From NCBI GenBank assembly GCA_003819755.1, contig RPQK01000585.1:1-5200 (forward strand): a DNA stretch of 5,200 bases. The letters are read 5' to 3'. The position numbers and the translations under genes were made by a program. The notes under the pieces were generated by a model that was not told where the DNA came from, made no database searches, and saw only the letters and a list, made by a program, of their open reading frames with translations. This document shows, piece by piece, positions 1 to 5,200 of this stretch. The stretch's first letter is position 1. Every line of letters begins with the position of its first letter. Source of the stretch: Acidobacteriota bacterium (GTDB lineage: Bacteria; Acidobacteriota; UBA6911; RPQK01).

Positions 1-105
1 GGCCTCGAGGCGACGCCGCTTTCCCCTATGCAGGATCGAGCCAAACGGCATCAGCATTGAACCGGATCGATTGTGCACAGGGGAAAGCGGCGTCGCCTCG
101 GGGCC
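1..105. repeat. Long imperfect inverted repeat (hairpin) downstream of the operon
   Basis: Bases 1-26 are the reverse complement of 80-105 at 25 of 26 positions; the single exception (5 against 101) is T against G, which would still wobble-pair in a plus-strand RNA. Inside this stem, 27-39 and 67-79 pair again with three exceptions, leaving an apical loop of about 27 nt around base 53. The whole 105 nt can therefore fold as one extended hairpin. The left arm begins at base 1, so the element may continue outside the window. It lies about 150 nt past the stop codon of the last operon gene. It could be a dispersed REP-like or MITE-like element, or part of a terminator whose U-tract would lie outside the window; no transposase is visible. 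The pairing is directly seen; the role is unknown. Confidence 0.85.
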
Positions 106-254
106 TGATAAAACGTCGGCCTCTCGTTGCCGCCGCACTCCTAAAAAGGCCTGTCTCGCGCAAAATGCGGCTTCTTATTTGAGCGCTTCTGCCCCAAAGG
201 GGTCGCGTAGCAAAACCTTTGGCGTGGATAATAAGTGGCCCCAATCGTCACCCG
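106..254. other. Non-coding 3' flank of the operon
   Basis: This stretch between the hairpin repeat and the stop codon of the last ABC gene holds no convincing gene. Short reading frames cross it, but they run through the hairpin or into the antisense of the ABC gene and have no plausible protein features. A 7-bp stem (194-200 with 216-222, loop of 15 nt) sits 33 nt after the stop codon in the transcript direction, but no run of U follows it, so it is at best a weak 3'-end structure. Nothing else was recognised. Confidence 0.5.
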
Positions 255-2048
255 TTAATCCGTCAGCTCCCCCGCGAGCAACTGCTCGCGGTACTGCAAC
301 TGGTATAGCTTGTAATAAATGCCACGCTTCCGCAGCAGTTCCGGGTGAGATCCCTCTTCTTCGATGACGCCCTTGTGCATTACCAGGATACGGTCGCAAT
401 ACTGGATAGTCGACAGGCGGTGGGCGATGATCAGCGAAGTTCGGTCTTTCATCAGGCGATGAACGGCGTCCTGGATCAGAAGTTCAGTTTCAGTGTCGAC
501 TGAAGAGGTTGCTTCGTCCAGGACCAGGATCTTCGGATCGTGGACCAGCGCCCGGGCAAACGCCAGCAGTTGCCGTTGGCCCACCGACAACGAGGCGCCT
601 CGCTCGGCGACCGGCGCCTCGTATTCTCCCGGCATCTTACGGACAAAAGGCTCGGCATGGACCTGTTGCGCCGCCTCGTGCACTCTTTCCCGCGGAATCG
701 AGTCGCCCCACAATCGGATGTTTTCCTCGATCGTGCCGCTGAAAAGAAAGGGATCCTGAAGCACCACCGTCACCGACTGCCGGATCAGGTCGAGAGGAAG
801 CTCGCGAAGATCGACACCGTCGATGAGAATCTGGCCCTTTTGCACCTCGTAAAAGCGTGACAACAGGTTGATAAGGGTTGTTTTCCCTGACCCGGTTGCC
901 CCGACGATGGCGATCTTGTCGCCCGCGTTCACCCGGAAACTGATGTTCTTGAGAACGGGTGTGTCCTCCCGGTAGGAGAACCAGACATCGCGGAATTCGA
1001 TTTCTCCCCGGACCCTGGACGGAGTGACCGGGGCGGCGGGAGAGAGGATCTGGGGTTCGGTGTCCAGCAGGCGGAAAATCCTCTCGGAACTGGCCATGGC
1101 GCTCTGCAGGATATTGAATTTCTCGCTCAGGTCGCTGATCGGCTTGTAGAACCGCTCGGAATACTGGACGAAGGCGACCACGGCGCCCAGCGTAAGCGTG
1201 CCCGCCACGACCTGAATGCCTCCATACCAAAGGATGAGGCCGACGGCGAGAGCTCCCAACAGGTCGAGTGCCGGGTAGAAGACGGCGTAGTAAAAAATCG
1301 ATCTGAGGTTCGCCTTGAGGTGTTCCTGGTTCCGTTCATCAAACTCGCCGAATTTGCGCTTCTCCTGCACGAAAATCTGCACCACGGACATTCCCGTTAT
1401 GTTTTCCTGCAGGAAGGCATTGATCCTGGCGATCGCCGTTCGCACCTCCCGGTAGGAGTCGCGCACTCTGGCCTTGAAAACCATGGTGGCGACAAAGATG
1501 AGCGGGATGACCGAGAAACAGACGAGAGCCAGTTTCCAGTTCATGAAGAGCATGACAACGACGATTCCCGCCAGCATGAAGATGTCGCCAAAAATGCTGA
1601 CGACGCCGGACGTGAACAACTCATTGAGCACGTCCACGTCCGTTGTCATGCGAGTGATGATGCGGCCGACCGGGTTCTTGTCGAAATAGGCGACGTGCAG
1701 TTTCTGGATGTGGCCGAAGATCTCCATACGCAGGTCGTACATGATCTTCTGGCCGGTCCAGTTCATCAGATAGGTCTGGAAAAAAGCCACCAGTAACTGG
1801 AACAGAAGAAGTAGCAGGAAGAGACCGGCGATGCGGGTGAGCCCATCAACGTCATGCTCCTTGATGTAGCGGTCGATCGCGACCTTCGTCAGGTACGGTC
1901 CAACCAGTTGAAGAGCCGAGACTAGAAGCAGGAGGAAGACCGAGACGATGACGACTTTCCAGTACGGGCGGAGGTATTTCAGGAGCCGCCTGGCCAGCCG
2001 GGCGTCGTACGCCTTTCCTAGAACTTCTTCCTCGTGATACTGGCTCAT
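255..2048 (-). CDS. ABC exporter half-transporter with canonical catalytic Glu (MdlB/LmrD/YheH-like subunit)
   Basis: This 597-aa protein fuses an exporter-type transmembrane domain to an ATPase domain, the usual size for a half-transporter of the inner membrane. Six membrane segments are visible at about residues 32-55, 72-95, 147-169, 172-193, 252-275 and 278-297, with the cytoplasmic coupling region around 105-145. The ATPase domain (about 348-580) has A-loop Tyr359, Walker A GATGSGKT at 383-390, Q-loop Gln431, signature LSVGQ at 487-491, Walker B ending in Asp511 and catalytic Glu512, D-loop SSVD at 515-518 and switch His543. The signature has Val in place of the second-position Gly of LSGGQ, a known feature of this subunit class (E. 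coli MdlB type). The ATG overlaps the upstream stop codon as ATGA, and GGGAG at 2053-2057 is a fair ribosome site 4 nt away. It probably pairs with the 619-aa subunit encoded just before it to export a hydrophobic drug, lipid or peptide; the substrate cannot be read from sequence. MsbA-type homodimer function is less likely given the asymmetric motifs. Confidence 0.96.
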   Translation of the reverse strand: MSQYHEEEVLGKAYDARLARRLLKYLRPYWKVVIVSVFLLLLVSALQLVGPYLTKVAIDRYIKEHDVDGLTRIAGLFLLLLLFQLLVAFFQTYLMNWTGQKIMYDLRMEIFGHIQKLHVAYFDKNPVGRIITRMTTDVDVLNELFTSGVVSIFGDIFMLAGIVVVMLFMNWKLALVCFSVIPLIFVATMVFKARVRDSYREVRTAIARINAFLQENITGMSVVQIFVQEKRKFGEFDERNQEHLKANLRSIFYYAVFYPALDLLGALAVGLILWYGGIQVVAGTLTLGAVVAFVQYSERFYKPISDLSEKFNILQSAMASSERIFRLLDTEPQILSPAAPVTPSRVRGEIEFRDVWFSYREDTPVLKNISFRVNAGDKIAIVGATGSGKTTLINLLSRFYEVQKGQILIDGVDLRELPLDLIRQSVTVVLQDPFLFSGTIEENIRLWGDSIPRERVHEAAQQVHAEPFVRKMPGEYEAPVAERGASLSVGQRQLLAFARALVHDPKILVLDEATSSVDTETELLIQDAVHRLMKDRTSLIIAHRLSTIQYCDRILVMHKGVIEEEGSHPELLRKRGIYYKLYQLQYREQLLAGELTD

Positions 2049-2057
2049 TCGACTCCC
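2045..2057 (-). promoter_or_regulatory. ATGA stop-start overlap with ribosome site at the ABC pair junction
   Basis: The TGA of the 619-aa subunit (2045-2047) overlaps the ATG of the 597-aa subunit (2046-2048) in the four bases ATGA, and GGGAG (2053-2057) lies 4 nt upstream of that ATG. This arrangement usually couples translation of the second gene to the first, fitting the one-to-one subunit ratio that a heterodimer needs. The overlap is seen directly; coupling is inferred. Confidence 0.75.
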
Positions 2058-3904
2058 AGTTCTTCCCTTAGCAGCTGTTTCTCGTACAACGCGGCGTACT
2101 GCCCGCCCGCGCGCAGCAGTTCGTCGTGATTTCCCCGCTCGACGATTCGGCCGTCTTTCAAGACCAGGATCTGATCCGCCGATTTCACAGTCGAAATGCG
2201 GTGTGAAATTACTATCGCTGTGCGCCCCTGGAACTCGCCCGACAGGCGCTGCAAGATTCGTTCTTCGGTCTGGGTGTCCACACTGGAAAGGGCATCGTCC
2301 AGTATCAGGATCCGAGGGTCGATCAGGAGGGCCCGGCTGATGGCAATGCGCTGCTTCTGACCTCCGGACAGGGTGATCCCTCGTTCCCCGACAAATGTTT
2401 CGAATTTCTCCGGGAACCCTTGTACATCCGGCCAGATGTTACTGACTTTTGACGCCTCTTCCACCCGGTCGAACGGGGCGGAAACCTCTCCGAATGCGAT
2501 GTTCTTACGGATCGTCTCGGAAAAGAGGAAAGTGTCCTGCGGGACGTAGCCGATATTCTGGCGCAGAATTTTCACGGGAATTTCGTTGATATCGACGCCG
2601 TCGACAAAAACCGTCTTCACCGGCAACGGATACAACCTGACCAGCAGGTTGACCAGCGTCGACTTCCCGCTGCCGGTACTGCCCACAATGGCGAGGGTGC
2701 TGCCAGCCGGGATCCGAAAGCTGATGTTCTGCAGAACCGGCACGCCGTTGTAGCGGAAACTGAGATCGCGCACCTCGATCTCGCCTTCGATCTCGCCTTT
2801 CAGCCCCACAGGCTCCACAGCCCCTCCCTTTGCCCCTTTGCCCCTTTGCCCCTCTTCCCCTTGTTTTTGAAAGATTTCCGGCTGGCTCTCCATGATCATC
2901 CTGATTCGTGCCATAGAGGCTGAGCCACGTTCAAAGATGTTGATGACCCAGCCCAGGGCGATCGTCGGCCAGGTGAGCATTGCCAGGTAAGCCATAAAGG
3001 CGACGAACTGGGGCAGACCAATCGTCCCCTGAACTACCAGGCGTCCGCCGTACCAAAGCAAGCCAACCGACGACAGGCCCAACAGGAAGCTCAGCAGCGG
3101 CGAATAGATGCCGGAAATTCGAACCAGCGAGAGACTCCGGTTCAGATAGTCATCGTTGGCCCTCGCAAATCTCTGGATGAATGCATTTTCCTGGTTGTAG
3201 GCCTTGACGACTCGGACGCCCGCCACGTTTTCCTGCCCGATGCTCGTGAGCAGCGAGAACTGCTCCTGGATCTTTTCAAACCGGTCGTGAATGTGTTTTC
3301 CAAAATAATTGACCGTATAAGAAACGGCTACCAAGGGTATGAGCGTCAGGAGCGCAAGGCGGAGATTGATGGTGATCAGTACGCCGACGGTCAGGACTGT
3401 GGTGAATACGGTATTCACCGAGTACATGATTCCGGGTCCGAGGACCATTCTCACGGCGCTTAAGTCATTAGTCGCCCGGGACATGATGTCGCCGGTTGGG
3501 TGTTTTTGATAGAAACGCGGGGCGAGTTTCTGGAGATGAGCGAAGACCTCGTTCCGCAGGTCGTACTCGATATAACGGGAAACGCCTATGAGGATACTCC
3601 TCATGAAGTAACGAAAAATGCCCTCGACCGCGCTTAGACCGACGATCAATCCACCGTAGAAGAGAAGAGTGCGGTGGTCGGGGTTGCGCGAGAGCGCGCC
3701 GACGGCGAGGCCGAGCACCCAGGGTGTAACGACCGCCACCCCGTTGGTCAGGAGGACCATGAGGATCCCGACCACGATGCGGCCGCGGTACAGCTCGAGG
3801 AAAGGCACCAGATGCATCAAGGGATACTTCTGGTAGAGACTGCTCGGTTTGCCGGGGGTACCGTCCGCGTGCTTACTTCTGCGGCTCTGATCGTGAGAGG
3901 TCAC
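2045..3904 (-). CDS. ABC exporter half-transporter with degenerate Walker B (MdlA/LmrC/YheI-like subunit)
   Basis: This 619-aa inner-membrane half-transporter has six membrane segments at about residues 41-64, 80-105, 156-180, 182-200, 266-286 and 296-320, with a coupling region around 114-157. Its ATPase domain (about 376-610) shows A-loop Tyr385, Walker A GSTGSGKS at 408-415, Q-loop Gln456, a canonical LSGGQ at 512-516, Walker B ending in Asp536, D-loop SSVD at 540-543 and switch His568. The residue after Walker B is Asp537, not the catalytic Glu, so its own ATP site should hydrolyse poorly, as in the degenerate site of heterodimeric exporters. The linker between the domains (about 346-377) is unusual: Gly/Lys/Glu-rich and encoded by tandem DNA repeats. 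The start is GTG at 3902-3904, overlapping the preceding stop as GTGA. An internal ATG at Met30 is an alternative that would drop a polar, probably disordered N-terminus while keeping every membrane segment. Substrate unknown. Confidence 0.96.
   Translation of the reverse strand: MTSHDQSRRSKHADGTPGKPSSLYQKYPLMHLVPFLELYRGRIVVGILMVLLTNGVAVVTPWVLGLAVGALSRNPDHRTLLFYGGLIVGLSAVEGIFRYFMRSILIGVSRYIEYDLRNEVFAHLQKLAPRFYQKHPTGDIMSRATNDLSAVRMVLGPGIMYSVNTVFTTVLTVGVLITINLRLALLTLIPLVAVSYTVNYFGKHIHDRFEKIQEQFSLLTSIGQENVAGVRVVKAYNQENAFIQRFARANDDYLNRSLSLVRISGIYSPLLSFLLGLSSVGLLWYGGRLVVQGTIGLPQFVAFMAYLAMLTWPTIALGWVINIFERGSASMARIRMIMESQPEIFQKQGEEGQRGKGAKGGAVEPVGLKGEIEGEIEVRDLSFRYNGVPVLQNISFRIPAGSTLAIVGSTGSGKSTLVNLLVRLYPLPVKTVFVDGVDINEIPVKILRQNIGYVPQDTFLFSETIRKNIAFGEVSAPFDRVEEASKVSNIWPDVQGFPEKFETFVGERGITLSGGQKQRIAISRALLIDPRILILDDALSSVDTQTEERILQRLSGEFQGRTAIVISHRISTVKSADQILVLKDGRIVERGNHDELLRAGGQYAALYEKQLLREELGVE
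2775..2798. repeat. Perfect 12-bp tandem duplication in the ABC linker
   Basis: The 12-bp unit TCGATCTCGCCT occurs twice in direct succession (2775-2786 and 2787-2798). It lies within the 619-aa ABC gene and is in frame, giving a duplicated four-residue block, GEIEGEIE at residues 370-377, at the entry to the ATPase domain. Being a multiple of three, a change in copy number would lengthen or shorten the protein without breaking it. Confidence 0.9.
2825..2856. repeat. 8-bp tandem repeat (CCCCTTTG-type) in the ABC linker
   Basis: Two exact copies of CCCCTTTG (2833-2840 and 2841-2848) are preceded by a one-mismatch copy (2825-2832) and followed by a diverged copy (2849-2856). In the coding direction this reads as purine-rich G/A blocks and encodes the Gly/Lys/Glu/Gln-rich residues at about 350-360 of the 619-aa ABC subunit. 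Eight is not a multiple of three, so gain or loss of one unit would shift the frame ahead of the ATPase domain. The array is short, so slippage may be rare. Confidence 0.85.
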
Positions 3905-4464
3905 TGGACATCAAAACCCTTGATATGCGGAATCGCCTTCCCATCCGGGCCAAGGAAGGAGACCTCATAGCCGTAAAGAAATGGAGAATTCTGGTTGTAC
4001 GTCAGACTGAAGCTGCCGGCCTGAGAGGGCGGCAGCGGGTTCGGTTGGAGCGGCACTGTCAGAGTGTCAAGCAACTGCCGCTCATTGCCCCAGATGCGGA
4101 CTTGGGCCTGGGTATTATCAAGAGGCGCCTTCGTCTGATTCCAAGCTTCGCCCTGAAGGGTGAACCCCTCGTACGTCCTTTCGTAGACCAGGGCGGTCAA
4201 CCTTAACGGTGATTCATCCAACTGCCGTACCGAGGCGAAGTTGCTGAGGAACGGAAGGGGCAGGAAGCTGATGCCCAGGAAGAAGAATGCCGCCAGGAGG
4301 GCAGAGAACAAGACGGCGTGAAGCGCGGTCTTCACGCGGTTGGTCCCGGCTTTCGGCGCCCGCAACAGCAGAGCGTAGGCCAGGAGAGCAGCCAGAATAA
4401 TCAAAAAAGCCAAGAGGGAGTAACGCAAGGAATGATCAAGGATTTGTAAAGTTCTCTCGGTCAC
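3901..4464 (-). CDS. Small membrane protein with two TM segments and an extracytoplasmic FxLYD-like domain
   Basis: I do not recognise a named family for this 187-aa protein. Two hydrophobic segments (about residues 15-34 and 48-70) are joined by a basic loop (Arg35, Lys38, Arg43, Lys45), which by the positive-inside rule places the loop in the cytoplasm and both ends outside. The remaining part, about 85-187, looks like a small beta-sandwich: the GFTLQGEAWNQ stretch, the alternating strand around LLDTLTVPLQ, and the proline-bounded PLPPSQAGSFSLTY region resemble FxLYD/DUF3426-type domains that often hang from envelope proteins. That resemblance is by pattern only. The start is GTG, supported by a strong GAGGAG ribosome site at 4470-4475 with a 5-nt spacer. 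It begins 13 nt after the preceding gene and its stop overlaps the GTG start of the first ABC subunit, so it may be an accessory of the exporter. No cysteine or catalytic motif was seen. Confidence 0.85.
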   Translation of the reverse strand: MTERTLQILDHSLRYSLLAFLIILAALLAYALLLRAPKAGTNRVKTALHAVLFSALLAAFFFLGISFLPLPFLSNFASVRQLDESPLRLTALVYERTYEGFTLQGEAWNQTKAPLDNTQAQVRIWGNERQLLDTLTVPLQPNPLPPSQAGSFSLTYNQNSPFLYGYEVSFLGPDGKAIPHIKGFDVQ

Positions 4465-4469
4465 GGCTG

Positions 4470-4475
4470 CTCCTC
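4470..4475 (-). promoter_or_regulatory. Ribosome binding site GAGGAG deciding a GTG start
   Basis: On the minus strand GAGGAG lies 5 nt before the GTG at 4462-4464. It is the best Shine-Dalgarno match in the window and supports the GTG as the true start of the 187-aa membrane protein, since no ATG lies nearby in that frame. Confidence 0.75.
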
Positions 4476-4477
4476 AT

Positions 4478-5068
4478 CTAGGGTGGGGTCGGCCTTTCCG
4501 GTCCGACCACTTTCGGTATTGTCTCTTGGCTGTCCGGCACATATCTCGGCTCGCGTTCCCAGAATCCCTTCTTCCGTTTGGTCAGCTCGAAACGTTCCCC
4601 GAAAAGCTGCTTTCCGAAGTACGTCAGCAGGTCCGTCTCAAGTTCCCCATTGGTCGGTATCGCAACCCAGCTTTGGCTGCCCAGAAAATCCCTTTTGAGC
4701 GCCTTAATGTTGGCGGAGGCCGTTACCAGCGTGACCCGAGATTCGATGACCTGGATCTCCACTTCGTATTGATACTGTACCTTGATCCATTCGGCGTCGG
4801 TCAGTTTGGGCTTGGTGCCGATCTTGGCGATATGGCTGTCGGTCATGGGCCCCGAACTGTATTCCCGATACTCGGTCAGAATCGTTCCCCGTGCTCGGTC
4901 AACCTGCTGGATGACCATCTCTCGCGTTTTCATCGTATCCAGCATGGCTTCCCAGGCAGGTTGGAACGGGATATTAAGCCTGAGTGGCTCAGGAATCTCG
5001 GCCAGCAGCAAGCCCACCGTAGCGAGTATGAAAGTGCCGGGACCGAGACTCAGGACCAGTCGTCTCAT
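4478..5068 (-). CDS. Signal-anchored envelope protein of unknown function, possibly BamC/NlpB-like fold
   Basis: This 196-aa protein is the first gene of the operon. Its N-terminus has two arginines followed by a hydrophobic stretch (about residues 4-24), consistent with a signal peptide or membrane anchor. There is no cysteine anywhere, so it is not a lipoprotein. The mature part alternates helix and strand: a helix around Trp39 (PAWEAMLDTMKTREMVI), a strand with a D-R-A-R-G-T-I-L-T-E-Y pattern (residues 57-67), further strands around 97-118 (KVQYQYEVEIQVI and RVTLVTASANI), a Trp at 134, then a helix around 142-157. This order recalls the helix-grip domains of BamC/NlpB-type proteins, where 'G.I.T.W'-like and 'R..V.V' strands recur, but the match is weak and made by eye. 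The C-terminus is proline-rich and probably flexible. The start is ATG with only a short AGGA motif 2 nt upstream. Its place beside an ABC exporter suggests an envelope role. Confidence 0.8.
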   Translation of the reverse strand: MRRLVLSLGPGTFILATVGLLLAEIPEPLRLNIPFQPAWEAMLDTMKTREMVIQQVDRARGTILTEYREYSSGPMTDSHIAKIGTKPKLTDAEWIKVQYQYEVEIQVIESRVTLVTASANIKALKRDFLGSQSWVAIPTNGELETDLLTYFGKQLFGERFELTKRKKGFWEREPRYVPDSQETIPKVVGPERPTPP

Positions 5069-5123
5069 CGTCCTAGTCTAAATCAGAAGACGGTCGTTTG
5101 TAAGGGGCTGGAGTGGGCAGGCC
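5069..5123. other. Operon leader without a convincing promoter
   Basis: This should hold the promoter of the four-gene minus-strand operon, unless transcription enters from beyond the window. The only sigma70-like pair, TTACAA and TAGACT read on the minus strand with a 17-nt spacer, matches the consensus poorly and would put the transcript start almost at the ATG. No operator or riboswitch was seen. Confidence 0.4.
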
Positions 5124-5158
5124 CGCGGATCACGCGGACTTACGCGGATAACGCGGAT
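5124..5158. repeat. Direct repeats of a CGCGGAT word
   Basis: Four copies of CGCGGA(T/C) occur at 5124-5130, 5133-5139, 5143-5149 and 5152-5158, with 9, 10 and 9 nt between starts. Three are CGCGGAT and the second is CGCGGAC. The last copy lies inside the left arm of the palindrome that follows, and the third overlaps its first base. Words of this type recur between genes in several bacterial phyla; a function is not known to me. Confidence 0.85.
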
Positions 5159-5200
5159 AGAAGTACGCAGCATGCATGCTGCGTACTTCTATCCGCGTTA
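5149..5200. repeat. Perfect 52-bp palindrome at the window edge
   Basis: Bases 5149-5174 are the exact reverse complement of 5175-5200, with the axis between 5174 and 5175 in the central CATGCATG. Since it ends with the window, the symmetry may extend further. In RNA it would form a stem of about 23 to 24 bp with a tiny loop. It lies about 80 bp upstream of the first operon gene. It could be a dispersed hairpin repeat, a terminator for a gene beyond the window, or a fold-back assembly artefact if the contig ends here. The symmetry is certain; the role is not. Confidence 0.9.

Noticed and set aside
194..222. 7-bp stem 33 nt after the operon's last stop codon, as an intrinsic terminator
   Set aside because: The loop is 15 nt and no U-run follows on the minus strand, so it does not meet the usual pattern of an intrinsic terminator.
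26..244. 72-aa minus-strand frame (and a 98-aa plus-strand frame at 71-367) over the 3' flank
   Set aside because: The minus frame crosses the right arm and most of the loop of the hairpin repeat; the plus frame crosses the right arm and runs antisense into the ABC gene. The compositions look like translated repeat DNA, with no domain pattern.
637..1230. 197-aa minus-strand frame overlapping the 597-aa ABC gene in another frame
   Set aside because: It is Arg/Gly-rich with no recognisable motif, and the overlapping frame carries all the ABC motifs; there is no sign of a frameshift in the real gene.
1320..1796. 158-aa open frame on the plus strand, antisense to the 597-aa ABC gene
   Set aside because: It is His/Asp/Glu-rich, shows no domain pattern, and lies fully opposite a well-supported ABC membrane domain; it is a shadow of that gene's codon use.
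5073..5105. Sigma70-like promoter (TTACAA, 17 nt, TAGACT) on the minus strand
   Set aside because: Only about half of each hexamer matches the consensus and the start point would fall almost on the ATG; not strong enough to annotate.
5124..5200. CRISPR array suggested by evenly spaced short repeats
   Set aside because: The repeat word is only 7 nt with 2-3 nt between copies, with no spacer-sized gaps and no cas gene; it is a short direct repeat plus palindrome.

Overview
The window carries one compact minus-strand operon of four genes (read from high to low coordinates), flanked on both sides by non-coding DNA rich in inverted repeats. The proteins suggest a Gram-negative, moderately GC-rich bacterium. 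The short intergenic repeats (runs of a CGCGGAT-type word, and a GC-rich hairpin in the GCGGCGTCGCC style) recall soil and sediment lineages such as Acidobacteriota. That placement is an impression from style, not a demonstrated assignment.

Layout: 1-105 is a long imperfect hairpin repeat and 106-254 is non-coding. 255-2048 (-) and 2045-3904 (-) are two ABC half-transporters of the heterodimeric exporter type (MdlA/MdlB, LmrC/LmrD and YheI/YheH group). 3901-4464 (-) is a small protein with two membrane segments and an extracytoplasmic beta-type domain. 4478-5068 (-) is a signal-anchored protein whose pattern vaguely recalls BamC/NlpB. 5069-5200 is the operon leader, with direct repeats running into a perfect 52-bp palindrome that reaches the window edge.

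The genes are tightly packed: a 13-nt gap, then a GTGA overlap, then an ATGA overlap. They are probably co-transcribed and, for the transporter halves, translationally coupled. The two ATPase subunits are complementary. The upstream one (619 aa) has a canonical LSGGQ signature but Asp in place of the catalytic Glu after Walker B. The downstream one (597 aa) has the catalytic Glu but an LSVGQ signature. Paired head to tail they would form one consensus and one degenerate ATP site, as in characterised heterodimeric exporters. The two small envelope proteins encoded first may assist the exporter or an envelope process linked to it; this rests on gene order only.

I found no RNA gene, CRISPR array, transposase or clear novel system. 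The most notable non-standard signals are the two flanking inverted repeats, and an 8-bp out-of-frame tandem repeat plus a 12-bp in-frame duplication inside the inter-domain linker of the 619-aa transporter subunit.
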